Origin: Agreia sp. PsM10 | GTDB lineage: Bacteria; Actinomycetota; Actinomycetes; Actinomycetales; Microbacteriaceae | Reading direction: 5' to 3' | DNA length: 64,000 bases | Assembly (NCBI RefSeq): GCF_030433855.1 | Contig: NZ_JARUXC010000018.1 | Location: 1-64,000, forward strand | Shown: positions 1 through 8,647 of the stretch, piece by piece | Layout of the letters: each line of letters begins with the position of its first letter | Numbering within the stretch: position 1 is the first letter of the stretch | The notes under the pieces: model-generated | Database searches by the model: none | The model's input: the letters and a program-made list of their open reading frames with translations, nothing else | What the model was told of the DNA's origin: nothing | Position numbers and translations under genes: made by a program

Positions 1-330
1 ACGTATGGAGCAGCAACGGGTCGCTTACGCCGGCTGGTACGTACCCCTCGGGAACAATCGCCGTAGGAAATGGTTTCTTCCTGACGCCTTCTGGCGTGCT
101 TTACCACTATGGTGCGTCGGTCGCAGGAGGAGTCACGTCGGCGACTGGCCAGCATGTCGACGCGGCAAACGCAGACCAAGTCACATTCTTCGACTCGACC
201 GGTGCAGGATACGTATGGAGCAGCAACGGGTCGCTTACGCCGGCTGGTACGTACCCCTCGGGAACAATCGCCGTAGGAAATGGTTTCCTCTTGACGCCTT
301 CTGGCGTGCTTCACCACTATGGATCCGTTG
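1..330 (+). repeat. Tandem 210-bp coding repeat
   Basis: The sequence starting at base 1 recurs at base 211, a spacing of 210 bp or 70 codons. About 110 bp at the start of each unit are nearly identical, with differences such as ttcttcctg versus ttcctcttg. The units then diverge. The period is a whole number of codons, so repeat number could change without breaking the frame. Confidence 0.85.
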
Positions 331-416
331 TTAGCCAACCTATCGGCAGCGCGGTCGGCGAATACGTCACGTCTGACAACTCGGACCACGCCACCTTCGT
401 CGGGGCGCCCTGCTAG
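1..416 (+). CDS. Secreted repeat protein, C-terminal fragment
   Basis: The reading frame is already open at the left edge (codons in phase with base 3) and ends at TAG 414-416, so only about 137 C-terminal residues are visible. They consist of a roughly 70-residue repeat built around an AVGNGFFLTPSGVLYHY-like core, followed by Gly/Ser/Thr-rich spacers. The same kind of motif (IGNGMFLTPSGEVW) occurs in the convergent gene at 667-2031, and both proteins end in a Pro-Cys or Pro-Thr-Cys tail. The composition suits an exported, surface-exposed beta-rich repeat protein. No catalytic motif is visible and the function is unknown. The N-terminus, and therefore the signal peptide, lies outside the window. 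Confidence 0.7.
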   Translation, partial: VWSSNGSLTPAGTYPSGTIAVGNGFFLTPSGVLYHYGASVAGGVTSATGQHVDAANADQVTFFDSTGAGYVWSSNGSLTPAGTYPSGTIAVGNGFLLTPSGVLHHYGSVVSQPIGSAVGEYVTSDNSDHATFVGAPC

Positions 417-586
417 GGAACAATGCGTTGCGGGATCGTGGGGGACTCGATGTAGATTTTCAAGAGTGAGGCGAAACTTGCACGATGCAAGATCCCGCAT
501 CGGCAGGCTCTTCGAGAGACCGCCTGAACCGCCGAAGAACCACATTTCAGGCGATCAAGATTCTCTCCCGAACCCCGGACACAACA

Positions 587-620
587 GTGTGGCCGGTCCG
601 ACGAATCGGACCGGCCACAC
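587..620. terminator. Bidirectional terminator hairpin
   Basis: A perfect 14-bp inverted repeat (gtgtggccggtccg, 587-600, and its complement at 607-620) encloses a 6-nt loop. It lies in the 250-bp space between the two convergent repeat-protein genes ending at 416 and 667. There is no long T run, which is usual for actinobacterial terminators. It can serve both strands. Confidence 0.75.
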
Positions 621-666
621 ATCTCAACGAGGCGCTGCTGGATCAGCAACTACTACAGAAGCGTTC

Positions 667-2031
667 TTAGCAAGTAGGGCCCGCCATGTAGTTGAGTCGA
701 CCACTGCTGTCTGGGAGTTCATAGATCGCTGAGGTGACACCGGTGAGAGGAACTCCATTCACCACAAGGGGTGCGTTGGTCGACCAGACTTCTCCACTGG
801 GTGTGAGGAACATGCCGTTACCGATCGCGGTTGATCCTGTGGGCACAGCGGGATAGTTCGTCACCGTCGCACCTCCATCGGTGCTGTTGTGACCACCCGA
901 GGCATTGACCCACGTGATGCGCGGGCCCGGGCCGGGCGCAAACACGTGATTCGCTGACGTTACCCCCGACGCGATGACGGTGTTGTTTTGGTAGAGATCG
1001 CCGTTCTGGGCGAGAAACACCCCATTGCCTATCGCCGTTGCCCCGGAAGGAACACTCGACCAGTTCCACACCGTCGGATTGCCAGGAATGTATGTGTGCC
1101 CGCCGGTGCTTGTAACGTAGTTGAGTCGACCACTGCTGTCTGGGAGTTCATAGATCGCTGAGGTGACACCGGTGAGAGGAACTCCATTCACCACAAGGGG
1201 TGCGTTGGTCGACCAGACTTCTCCACTGGGTGTGAGGAACATGCCGTTACCGATCGCGGTTGATCCTGTGGGCACAGCGGGATAGTTCGTCACCGTCGCA
1301 CCTCCATCGGTGCTGTTGTGACCACCCGAGGCATTGACCCACGTGATGCGCGGGCCCGGGCCGGGCGCAAACACGTGATTCGCTGACGTTACCCCCGACG
1401 CGATGACGGTGTTGTTTTGGTAGAGATCGCCGTTCTGGGCGAGAAACACCCCATTGCCTATCGCCGTTGCCCCGGAAGGAACACTCGACCAGTTCCACAC
1501 TGGATTGCCAGGAATGTATGTGTGTGCCGAAGTGGTGGCCGGAGTGACGGTTACTACTGCTGCCGCGGTGGGTCCGGTGCTGCTGGTGGCGGTGATGGTG
1601 GGGGTGCCGGCGGCGCTGGTGGCTTTGATGCCGGTGAGGGTGACGTTGCCGCTGGCGTCGGTGGTGAATACCTTCGGTGTCGTTGTTCCGTCTGACCAAG
1701 TCAGCCCGGATGGCAGGGTGACGGTGACGGTCTTTCCTGGGTCAGGTGTTGTGCCGTTCGTAGTGAGGAGGAGGGTGACATCCTTCAACGTTCCACACGT
1801 GGCTACGTCGTAGGGTCCGTTCGTGAAAGCGAGAGTGGGTGCGGGTGATGCTGCTGCGAGCGGCGCGCCAACGGCGACCGCGACAACAGGGACTGTCCAG
1901 GCGGCACCCTGCACGATAGTGCGACGTGGGATGGGGTGGGGCCATCCGGGGCTGGTGGAGATCGTCTCCCCGTCGGCGGCGCCCCGATTTTCAGGGTCTA
2001 CTGGGCTTGTGGGGGGTGGGGTGGCAGACAT
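667..2031 (-). CDS. Tat-type exported Ig-like repeat surface protein
   Basis: A 454-residue protein whose ATG is preceded by an AGGAAG ribosome site 4 nt upstream. Residues about 36-62 form a twin-arginine-like signal (PRRTIVQGAAW, then a hydrophobic stretch ending near AAAS). Residues about 67-165 are Thr/Val-rich with an Ig-like/big-domain character (VTLTGIKATSAAGTPTITA). The rest is two nearly identical copies of a 143-residue module containing AIGNGVFLAQNGDLYQNNT and AIGNGMFLTPSGEVW, related to the repeats of the gene ending at 416. It ends in GPTC with no sorting signal or membrane anchor. A role as secreted adhesin or surface-layer-associated protein is inference from composition; no enzyme motif is seen. 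Confidence 0.75.
   Translation of the reverse strand: MSATPPPTSPVDPENRGAADGETISTSPGWPHPIPRRTIVQGAAWTVPVVAVAVGAPLAAASPAPTLAFTNGPYDVATCGTLKDVTLLLTTNGTTPDPGKTVTVTLPSGLTWSDGTTTPKVFTTDASGNVTLTGIKATSAAGTPTITATSSTGPTAAAVVTVTPATTSAHTYIPGNPVWNWSSVPSGATAIGNGVFLAQNGDLYQNNTVIASGVTSANHVFAPGPGPRITWVNASGGHNSTDGGATVTNYPAVPTGSTAIGNGMFLTPSGEVWSTNAPLVVNGVPLTGVTSAIYELPDSSGRLNYVTSTGGHTYIPGNPTVWNWSSVPSGATAIGNGVFLAQNGDLYQNNTVIASGVTSANHVFAPGPGPRITWVNASGGHNSTDGGATVTNYPAVPTGSTAIGNGMFLTPSGEVWSTNAPLVVNGVPLTGVTSAIYELPDSSGRLNYMAGPTC
688..1524 (-). repeat. 429-bp intragenic tandem duplication
   Basis: The block 688-1116 repeats at 1117-1524 almost without change over about 410 bp. The clearest difference is a 3-bp indel (cacaccgtcggattg versus cacactggattg). 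Near identity including third codon positions points to a very recent duplication or ongoing gene conversion. The period of 143 codons keeps the frame. Confidence 0.9.
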
Positions 2032-2276
2032 TGAGCTTCCTTTTCAGATAGGTGTTTAGAACATTCACCGTTTTGTATGGTGCTATGTGAACCTAAACAA
2101 AGAGCCCAAGCCATGCGTGCTCATCGCCCTGTTCCTGTCGTTTGTGCGTCACTTCCATGGCGCAAAATTGCACATTTGCGAGGGTGTGGCAACAGGTCGT
2201 GGTTGGCGTGCGAGTCTGGCAAATAGTGCGGCTTTCCGCGCACGGACATGGTTCACTGTCGAGAACGGAAGGATGA

Positions 2277-3320
2277 GTGTCGCTGTGGCCTTGGCAATCG
2301 TCTTCACTGGCCTGTGGGACGTCGCCGCTGGAACGAGCAAGGCGATTGGCTCTCGTGTTCTACCGTGGGCTCTATCTATATGCCGCGGTGGCTGCCTGCG
2401 CGATGGTGTTGTGCGTCAGCGTGATCGAGATCAACATGGCGTTCAACGCCAATGATGAAAGAATCGTCCATCCTGGCTTCGACGTTGTGATGTTCATCAT
2501 GTCGAGAATGGCTGACACCAGGCGGGCGAAGAAGAAGGGTTCTGTCGTGCCAGGCATCGATGACCCTGTCGTTCGGAAATTTACTATGCCAGTCTTGCGC
2601 CTTCTGCCTCTCTCGAAGGGGTCCGACGTTGTGGATGCGAGTGGGGGCGGGTCTACGGTGATCGGTAGTCCATACATTCGGCAAGGCACGGAGATTGTGC
2701 CGGCCGTGCCCGAATTGCGGACCTTGTCGGTCGATCCTGATGCCGTTGGTCGAGGGCTGCGTGCGCATCGGCTGCTGCAAGACGATCTCGCCAATCTCGC
2801 AATCGGCCGAGGGCTCACTCCGCTAAGTCCGGGACCGGCCGACGCAAACTTCAATCTCGCATGGATTGACCAAAATACTCTTACAGCTGTCGAAATCAAG
2901 AGCCTAACTGTCCAAAACGAGGCTCATCAGTTGATGTACGGCCTGGGGCAGATACTCGAATATGGCCACCCGATTGCGACTCAAAGGGGACGTCAGGCGA
3001 GACTCGTTCTTTTTGTCGACACAGGCCAGCGGGCGCTCATTGGGCAGAACTTGCAGGCTCGCATGGCGTCGAATTGCTGTGGCCCAGTTGTGCTACAGAA
3101 TTGTTCTCACCTTCGGTCGATCGATCGAGCTAAGGTCCTGGTTTCCCATCCCGACTGGCGGCGCCCGCCGCAGCATGCTCGAGCTGCTGGGCGATACGCG
3201 GTCTGTCAGCGACCCGGGAAGGGCGATCTGCCGACATGCGAGTGGGTGCGCTATCCATGCCTACGGTCGTCCTATATCGATGTATCGCCAGCCGACTTGT
3301 CGCCACGCTGCCGGGTCTAG
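2277..3320 (+). CDS. Probable PD-(D/E)XK nuclease-superfamily protein, termini uncertain
   Basis: The dependable part is residues about 150-245. It carries an AHRLLQDDLANLA helix, then NLAWIDQNTLTAVEIKSL, which looks like the D...ExK catalytic signature of PD-(D/E)XK nucleases, and a QLMYGLGQILEYGH helix typical of such folds in stand-alone actinobacterial endonucleases. Upstream lies a hydrophobic stretch (LYAAVAACAMVLCVSVI) that could instead belong to a shifted frame beginning at ATG 2273 behind GGAAGG. The last 80 or so residues are Arg/Pro-rich, look out of frame and run into the 3' end of the convergent ugd pseudogene. Both ends may therefore be damaged. No methyltransferase or phage gene is adjacent, so the biological role is open. 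Confidence 0.5.
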   Translation: MSLWPWQSSSLACGTSPLERARRLALVFYRGLYLYAAVAACAMVLCVSVIEINMAFNANDERIVHPGFDVVMFIMSRMADTRRAKKKGSVVPGIDDPVVRKFTMPVLRLLPLSKGSDVVDASGGGSTVIGSPYIRQGTEIVPAVPELRTLSVDPDAVGRGLRAHRLLQDDLANLAIGRGLTPLSPGPADANFNLAWIDQNTLTAVEIKSLTVQNEAHQLMYGLGQILEYGHPIATQRGRQARLVLFVDTGQRALIGQNLQARMASNCCGPVVLQNCSHLRSIDRAKVLVSHPDWRRPPQHARAAGRYAVCQRPGKGDLPTCEWVRYPCLRSSYIDVSPADLSPRCRV

Positions 3321-4567
3321 GCAGTTTCGTGCGTCGATCACGATGCGTGCCTGGGTGACGCCGAGAGCCTCCGTGGCCCGAAGCGAGACGAACTCTTCCG
3401 ATTCCGTGGACACCACGACTACCTAGGCGCCGCCCATCGCCTCGTCGAGGGTGTTCGAATAGCGTAGGTGCGGATGCTTGGCCTGCGCATTATTCTTGGC
3501 CTGCGGGTCGTAGGTGGTGACGTGCCTGCCCAGCGCGTTCAGACGCGCCGCCACATCGAGGGCAGGTGAATCGCGCACGTCGTCGGAGTTCGGTTTGAAG
3601 GCGAGTCCCAGGATGGCGACGCGCGTGTTCGGGCCGAGGTCCTCGAGCGCCCGTACCGTCAGGTCGACGACGCGGTCTCGGCGACGGAGGTTGATCGCGT
3701 CGACCGAACGGAGGAACGAGACCAACTCCGCCTTGCCCAGTTCCTCGGCGCGAGCGGTGAACGCGCGGATGTCCTTCGGGAGGCATCCTCCGCCGAATCC
3801 CAGGCCCGCATTCATGAACCGTCGGCCGATCCTGTTGTCGAGACCGATCGCATCTGCTAACTGCGTGACGTCGGCACCGGTGACCTCGGCGATCTCTGCC
3901 ATCGCGTTGATGAACGAGATCTTGGTCGCGAGGAAGGCGTTGGCCGCCGATTTGACGAGCTCCGCCGTCTCGTAGTTCGTGACGATGCGCGGAGTGCCGG
4001 CCGCAAAGGGCATCGGTGTAGAGTTCGCCGAGGAGCTCCGTCGCGCGCCGCCCTTCGTCGCCCCGGGATTCCGTAGACGAGCCGATCCGGCGACAGGGTG
4101 TCTTTGATGGCAAAGCCCTCTCTCAAGGACTCCGGGTTCCACGCGAGGGTCACGGTGCTCGATCGAGCGAGCGTTTCGGTCAGCCTTCGTGCGGCGCCGA
4201 CGGGAACCGTCGACTTGCCCACGACGAGTGAGTGCGCGGCGAATGGATCGAACAAGGTGAGGGCGGCCTCGAGATAGCGCAGGTCGGACGCCGCCGATCC
4301 GGGGATCTGAGGCGTTCCCACGGCGATGAAATGCACGTCGCTGCCGGCGGCGTCGGACATCGTGCTGCTGAAGCGGAGCCGTCCGCTGGCGAGGCCGGAG
4401 GCCAGGAGCTCGGGGAGCCCCGGTTCGAAGAAGGGTGCCTCGCCCGCATTCAAGCGGCTGACCTTGTCGATGTCGTTGTCGATGCCGATCACCTCGTGAC
4501 CGAGGCGGGCCATGCTCACTGCACGCACGGCGCCGAGGTATCCGCATCCGATCACCGACATTTTCAC
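3261..4567 (-). pseudogene. ugd: UDP-glucose 6-dehydrogenase, broken
   Basis: UDP-glucose/GDP-mannose dehydrogenase family, which oxidises UDP-glucose to UDP-glucuronate for polysaccharide synthesis. From GTG 4567 (GGAGG just upstream) the N-terminal NAD domain reads normally (SVIGCGYLGAVRA, ESLREGFA). Near 4052-4060 the frame moves by one base at a cccgggg run. Near 4002-4006 it moves again (tgcggccggc), restoring TPRIVTNYETAELVKSAANA and the catalytic FGGGCLPKDI. An in-frame TAG at 3423-3425 then interrupts the C-terminal domain, which continues open (VVVVSTESEEF through ARNCLDPAAWRQ) to the real stop at 3261. Three lesions make a working enzyme unlikely unless they are sequencing errors. 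Divergent from the pqqD-like gene at 4688. Confidence 0.85.
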
Positions 4568-4687
4568 GTCGCCTCCGAGGGCAGGAATGTGCATAGTTCG
4601 AATCGAAGCGTGCAACACGATCTGTTTGATAACATGCATAATGCTTATGTTTGCGAGTCCCTGTGACCTGAGACGGAAGCGGGGGCT

Positions 4688-5041
4688 ATGTATATGAAGG
4701 CGGTCAGACCTGTGTCGTACGCCGATACCTGGATCCATGCGCCCGATGTGGCATGGACCTCGGACGAGTCGCGCGTCGTCGTGCTCGATCTCGGCCGCGA
4801 GGATGCGGTTCCTCTGGCTCTGGAAGGCTCCGGTTCGGCCATCTGGCTGGCGCTCGACGGCGTGATGGACACGGCCGCGATCATCGATTCATTGTCTACG
4901 AAGTTCGACGTGCCGCGAAGCGAGATCGACTTCGTCGTCGTCACCTTCCTCCGAGATCTTCGACGGCGCGGCCTGATCTCCCTGCAAGGCGTGCACGGCG
5001 ATGAGGCTTCCCATCGCGGAGGCCGCGGTGCGCGCCTATGA
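4688..5041 (+). CDS. PqqD-family peptide-binding-like protein
   Basis: A 117-residue protein with the compact winged-helix layout of PqqD-like proteins: a beta-rich start with VVLDLGREDAVPLALEGSGSAIWLALDG, then IDSLSTKFDVPRSEIDFVVV and DLRRRGLIS. In RiPP pathways PqqD domains bind leader peptides; many others sit in polysaccharide clusters with no known ligand. It overlaps the next gene by 4 nt (ATGA at 5038-5041), so the two are translationally coupled. A purine-rich GGGGG lies before the ATG. No radical-SAM, lasso cyclase or precursor gene is seen nearby, so a surface-polysaccharide role is more likely than RiPP synthesis. Confidence 0.75.
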   Translation: MYMKAVRPVSYADTWIHAPDVAWTSDESRVVVLDLGREDAVPLALEGSGSAIWLALDGVMDTAAIIDSLSTKFDVPRSEIDFVVVTFLRDLRRRGLISLQGVHGDEASHRGGRGARL

Positions 5042-6003
5042 CCGGCTCACCCGTCGAGCTGGGTATGAGGGAAGCCGTGACCCTGGCGCATGTGCTCACG
5101 TCGTCCGTGGCACGGCAGAATGACATCCGCTTGCTCTCGATCAAGGGGCCGACCCTCGCGGCCCACGGCCTGCGCGACGACCGCTACTACGCTGACGCCG
5201 ATGTGTTCGTCGATCCGTCGAGGCTTAACGATTTCGTCGCGCTGCTCAACGCGCGCGGGTGGGTCGAGCGCTTCGAGCGACCGACGGCACGAATCCTGGC
5301 CGACCATTCTGTGACCCTTGTGCATCCACTCTGGCCGTGCGATATCGACGTGCACTGGTACTTCCCCGGGTACTTTGCAGCGCCTCAGGACGTGTTCGAT
5401 ATGCTGTGGAGTCGGAGAATGTCGATGCCCCTGGCCGGGGCGTCGATCGTTATGCCTGATCTCACGGCGAGCGCCAGCATCGCGGCCCTTCACTATCTGC
5501 GGCACCCACACTCCTCGCGGCATCAAGAAGAAATGGCCGAGCTCACGCGCAGGCTGATCGCGCTGGGTGACCAGCGCATTCTTGATGACCTTCTCCGCCT
5601 GGCCGAACGGGGCGGCGCTCCCGACGCACAAGCCGACTTTCTTATGTCTCTTGGACTGTCAGTGCCCGATTTATCTTTCGATCCTGTGCATCGTGCGCAG
5701 TGGTTCGCCTATGTCGAGACCCATGACGACGGCTCGACCGGTGCCTGGCTGCTCGAGCTGGGGGGCGTGGGCTGGCGGGCCAAGCTTCCGGAGCTGTGGC
5801 GCGCCCTGTTCCCCTCATCCGCCGAACTCCGAGCCGCCCACGGCGGTGTCGAGATGTCGCTCGGCGAGCGCACACGAACGAGGCTGAGTCGCATTCGAAA
5901 AGGCGTGCGAGCGGCACCGCACGCGGTCATGGTTTTGTTCTCCATCCGACGCGCGGGTATGCCTCCTGTGGCAGCGAGTCGAGACACACGAAGAGGCGGA
6001 TGA
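5038..6003 (+). CDS. Nucleotidyltransferase-family (NTP_transf_5-like) protein
   Basis: A 321-residue protein of the uncharacterised nucleotidyltransferase family often paired with PqqD-like proteins in polysaccharide loci. Visible marks are RLLSIKGPTLAAHGL, then DRYYADADVFVDP, which carries the paired acidic residues expected to bind metal, then CDIDVHWYF as a third acidic site. The rest is helical with no membrane segment. The start ATG overlaps the stop of the pqqD-like gene and the stop overlaps the start of the following glycosyltransferase, so the three genes form one tight transcription unit. The substrate is unknown; addition of a nucleotide to a sugar, lipid or protein in the exopolysaccharide pathway is only a possibility. 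Confidence 0.7.
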   Translation: MTGSPVELGMREAVTLAHVLTSSVARQNDIRLLSIKGPTLAAHGLRDDRYYADADVFVDPSRLNDFVALLNARGWVERFERPTARILADHSVTLVHPLWPCDIDVHWYFPGYFAAPQDVFDMLWSRRMSMPLAGASIVMPDLTASASIAALHYLRHPHSSRHQEEMAELTRRLIALGDQRILDDLLRLAERGGAPDAQADFLMSLGLSVPDLSFDPVHRAQWFAYVETHDDGSTGAWLLELGGVGWRAKLPELWRALFPSSAELRAAHGGVEMSLGERTRTRLSRIRKGVRAAPHAVMVLFSIRRAGMPPVAASRDTRRGG

Positions 6004-7118
6004 TGGCATCAGTGATCGTGCATGAATGGATTGAGAAGATCGGCGGATCCGAGAACGTGCTCGAAGCGATCGCCCAGACATTTCCTGAGTCAGATGTTCT
6101 CTGCCTGTGGAACAATGCCCCAGAGAGGTTTCCCGACAGAACCGTGCTCGAGACTGTGCTGGCCCGGAGTCCGCTTCGAGGTCGTAAGGCCATGAGTCTT
6201 CCGGTGATGCCGGCGGTCTGGCGGCATCAACGCAATCACGACTACGACTGGGCGATGGTCAGCAATCACGCCTTCGCGCACCACGTTCGTTTTACCTGCC
6301 AGGCGCCGGAGTTCAAGAAGCTCGTCTACGCGCACACGCCGGCGCGCTACGTCTGGACTCCCGACCTCGACGAGCGCGGGTCGGGGGTCGCTGTCAGAAC
6401 GATCGCCTCGGCCCTCAAAGGTCTCGATCGTCGCCGGGCGCAGGAGGCGATGTCGATCGCCGCGAACAGCTCCTTCGTTCAGACCCGCATCCGCGACACC
6501 TGGAAGCGCGAATCCGTCGTCATCCATCCACCCGTGGAGGTGTCGGCGATCCAGCAGGTCGCGGACTGGCGGGAGCGTCTGACGGCCGAAGAGCAGGGAG
6601 TCATGGCGGAATTGCCGTCGACCTACCTGCTCGGTGCCTCGCGCCTGATCCCTTATAAACGACTCGATCTCGTCATCCGGGCAGGCGAAGCAGCTCAGCT
6701 GCCCGTCGTCATCGCCGGTTCCGGGCCAGAAGAGGAGGCGCTGCGGGCGCAGGCGGCCAGATCGACCGTGGCCGTGCATTTCGTGGCCCATCCATCGGAT
6801 GCTCTGCTCCGCAGCCTGTGCCAGCAGGCGGTGGTCTACGTCTTTCCCGCGGTCGAAGACTTCGGCATCATGCCGGTCGAGGCCATGGCGGCCGGCACCC
6901 CGGTGGTGTGCGGTGCAGTAGGGGGAGTGGTCGACAGCGTGATCGACGGGGTCACCGGTGTTCACGTGCAATCGTGGACAGACGAGAATCTCGCGGTTGC
7001 CGTCAGATCGGCGTTGGCGTTAGACCCCGCGGTCATCTCGCACCACGCGAAGTCGTTCTCTCGAGAGGCCTTCCAGAGCAGTATTCAGCGCTGGAAGCTC
7101 GACTTCGTCGGTTTCTGA
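6000..7118 (+). CDS. GT4 family glycosyltransferase
   Basis: A 372-residue GT-B glycosyltransferase. The N-terminal half has VHEWIEKIGGSENV and LVYAHTPARYVWTPDLD. The C-terminal half has the group 1 signature: YLLGASRLIPYKRLD, VIAGSGPEEEAL and the nucleotide-sugar-binding FPAVEDFGIMPVEAMAAGTP with its E-x7-E pattern. ATG 6000 lies in an ATGA overlap with the preceding gene; ATG 6003 is an alternative. It probably transfers a sugar such as mannose or rhamnose to a lipid-linked intermediate in the cytosol; the exact donor cannot be read from sequence. A close paralogue, frameshifted, lies at 25512-26623. Confidence 0.85.
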   Translation: MMASVIVHEWIEKIGGSENVLEAIAQTFPESDVLCLWNNAPERFPDRTVLETVLARSPLRGRKAMSLPVMPAVWRHQRNHDYDWAMVSNHAFAHHVRFTCQAPEFKKLVYAHTPARYVWTPDLDERGSGVAVRTIASALKGLDRRRAQEAMSIAANSSFVQTRIRDTWKRESVVIHPPVEVSAIQQVADWRERLTAEEQGVMAELPSTYLLGASRLIPYKRLDLVIRAGEAAQLPVVIAGSGPEEEALRAQAARSTVAVHFVAHPSDALLRSLCQQAVVYVFPAVEDFGIMPVEAMAAGTPVVCGAVGGVVDSVIDGVTGVHVQSWTDENLAVAVRSALALDPAVISHHAKSFSREAFQSSIQRWKLDFVGF

Positions 7119-7134
7119 GCGGGTGGGGTGCGGT

Positions 7135-8586
7135 CTACGTCGATACGGCTGCCGTCACGCTCAGGTTCGGTGCGGGCTGGTGAAAGACGTCTCGCAGGGC
7201 GGCCTTGGCCGCGAGCCATCCAGGCATGCCGTGCACGCCGGTGGCGGGGATCGTCGACGAGGATGCCAGATAGACGCGGGCAGCGGTGTCCTCCACGGGG
7301 TTCTGGTCGCGGTCGGCCGTTGTTGGGCGGCCAGTTGCGACGCCGGGGTCGCTTTTGACCCGACGATCAGCTCGCGGAAGCCCGGCGCGAGTCGTTCGAT
7401 CTGATGGATGACGTCGGCCGTGCAGTCCCGCGTCGACCCGTTGGGTACATGGATGGACGCCGACACGGTCTGCAGACGTGCGGGTGCCCTGCTCGCATCG
7501 AAAAGCGAGGGCTGGGTGAGCAGAACATACGGAGTCGGCGAATGACGGCCCCAGCTGATCTCTGCCTCCGAGTTCGCGATCTCCCGACGGCTGCCCCCTA
7601 TGTGCACGGTCGGGCTCAGCGCGACGCTCTCGTTCGTCCAGGGGATCGGCGCCGCGAGAACGAAGTCGACCTTGCAGACCCCACGGCCGTCGCTGAGCGT
7701 TCTCAGGCGACGTGAATACCCATCGGGCATCATGCCCGCGGTGATCGACGCGAGAGAGGTCGCCGACGTGGCGAAGATCTTGACCCCGAAGCCGTCGAGC
7801 TCTGCGATATCGGCTATCACCACGCCCCGTTCTGCCTGCCCGCCATGGTCCACGAGATCGTCGGCCATCGCATCCGTGATCTTCTGCGACCCGCCCACGG
7901 GTATCGGCCAGCCCCGGCCGTGGGCGTAGCTGGCGAGAACCATGCCGACCGCTGCAGACGTGAGACCGGGAAGATCTGCGGCACTGTGGGCGGCGTCCCG
8001 TGAGCATGGCGGGCGCTACCTCGGCCCTGAACCGGGCGTTCCATGCCGATGTGCCCTGCTCGACCACGCGCGAGACCAGAGCTTTCGCAGCCAGCGGGTC
8101 ACGGGGCATCCTCACCAGCCCGCCACCCAACGACAGGTCGGCGATACCGCCCAGGCGTGCCAGCAGCGGTTCGAAGAGCCGTGTATAGGAGGGGCCATCG
8201 GCGCCGAGTGTGTCGGCAGTGCGCTGAATGTCTCGATACGCCAGGCCCACGCGGCCGTCCCACAGCGGATGCACGTAGGAGACCTCCGGTACGACGAACT
8301 CGACGCGTTTCTCGAGTTCGAACTGCCGAAAGAATTCGGAGACGTGTGCGGCGGGGTGCACGGTGGAGCCGACGTCGTGGAAGGCTCCGTCGACGATGAG
8401 TTCGGACGTGCGGGCGCCACCGCCCAGAGTGGCGGCGGACTCGAAGACGGTCACGGGGATGCCTGCGCGAGCGATCGTGACGGCGGCCGCGAGACCGTTG
8501 GGGCCGGATCCGATCACGGCGACGGGGGAGTCGGCCTTCGAGGCACGGCTCACACGACGGCTCAGATGAGTCCGTGGCAGGTTCAT
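7135..8586 (-). pseudogene. Phytoene-desaturase-type FAD oxidoreductase, broken
   Basis: The N-terminal third is a clean FAD-binding amine-oxidase/phytoene-desaturase fold: AVIGSGPNGLAAAVTIARAG, then ESAATLGGGARTSEL and DVGSTVHPAAH. Around 7987-7992 the frame slips by one base, after which LASYAHGRGWPIPVGGSQ and VLLTQPSLFDASRAP are read in another frame. Around 7270-7285 it slips back to give VYLASSSTIPATGVHGMPG, the C-terminal FAD motif. Between SQLAA and RPTATRTPW the usual GGD-I-containing segment of about 20 residues is missing, so there is an internal deletion as well. Relatives of this all-trans-retinol/phytoene desaturase class act on polyunsaturated lipids, but the substrate here is unknown. 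The start may be 8598 instead. It is probably inactive. Confidence 0.75.
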
Positions 8587-8647
8587 CTCTGCATACACCG
8601 CCCCACGCCCCCGAATCCCTTAAAGAACAGTATGGCGCAAAAGCGTC

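Noticed and set aside
1-1524. Tandem repeats considered as a CRISPR array
   Set aside because: Units are 210 and 429 bp, coding, contiguous and without spacers.
1417-1813. Plus-strand open frames rich in Gly/Val opposite the repeat protein
   Set aside because: They mirror the repeat gene codons, have no ribosome site and carry low-complexity sequence.
4688-6003. PqqD-like gene as part of a RiPP or lasso peptide cluster
   Set aside because: No precursor, protease, cyclase or radical-SAM gene is visible nearby.
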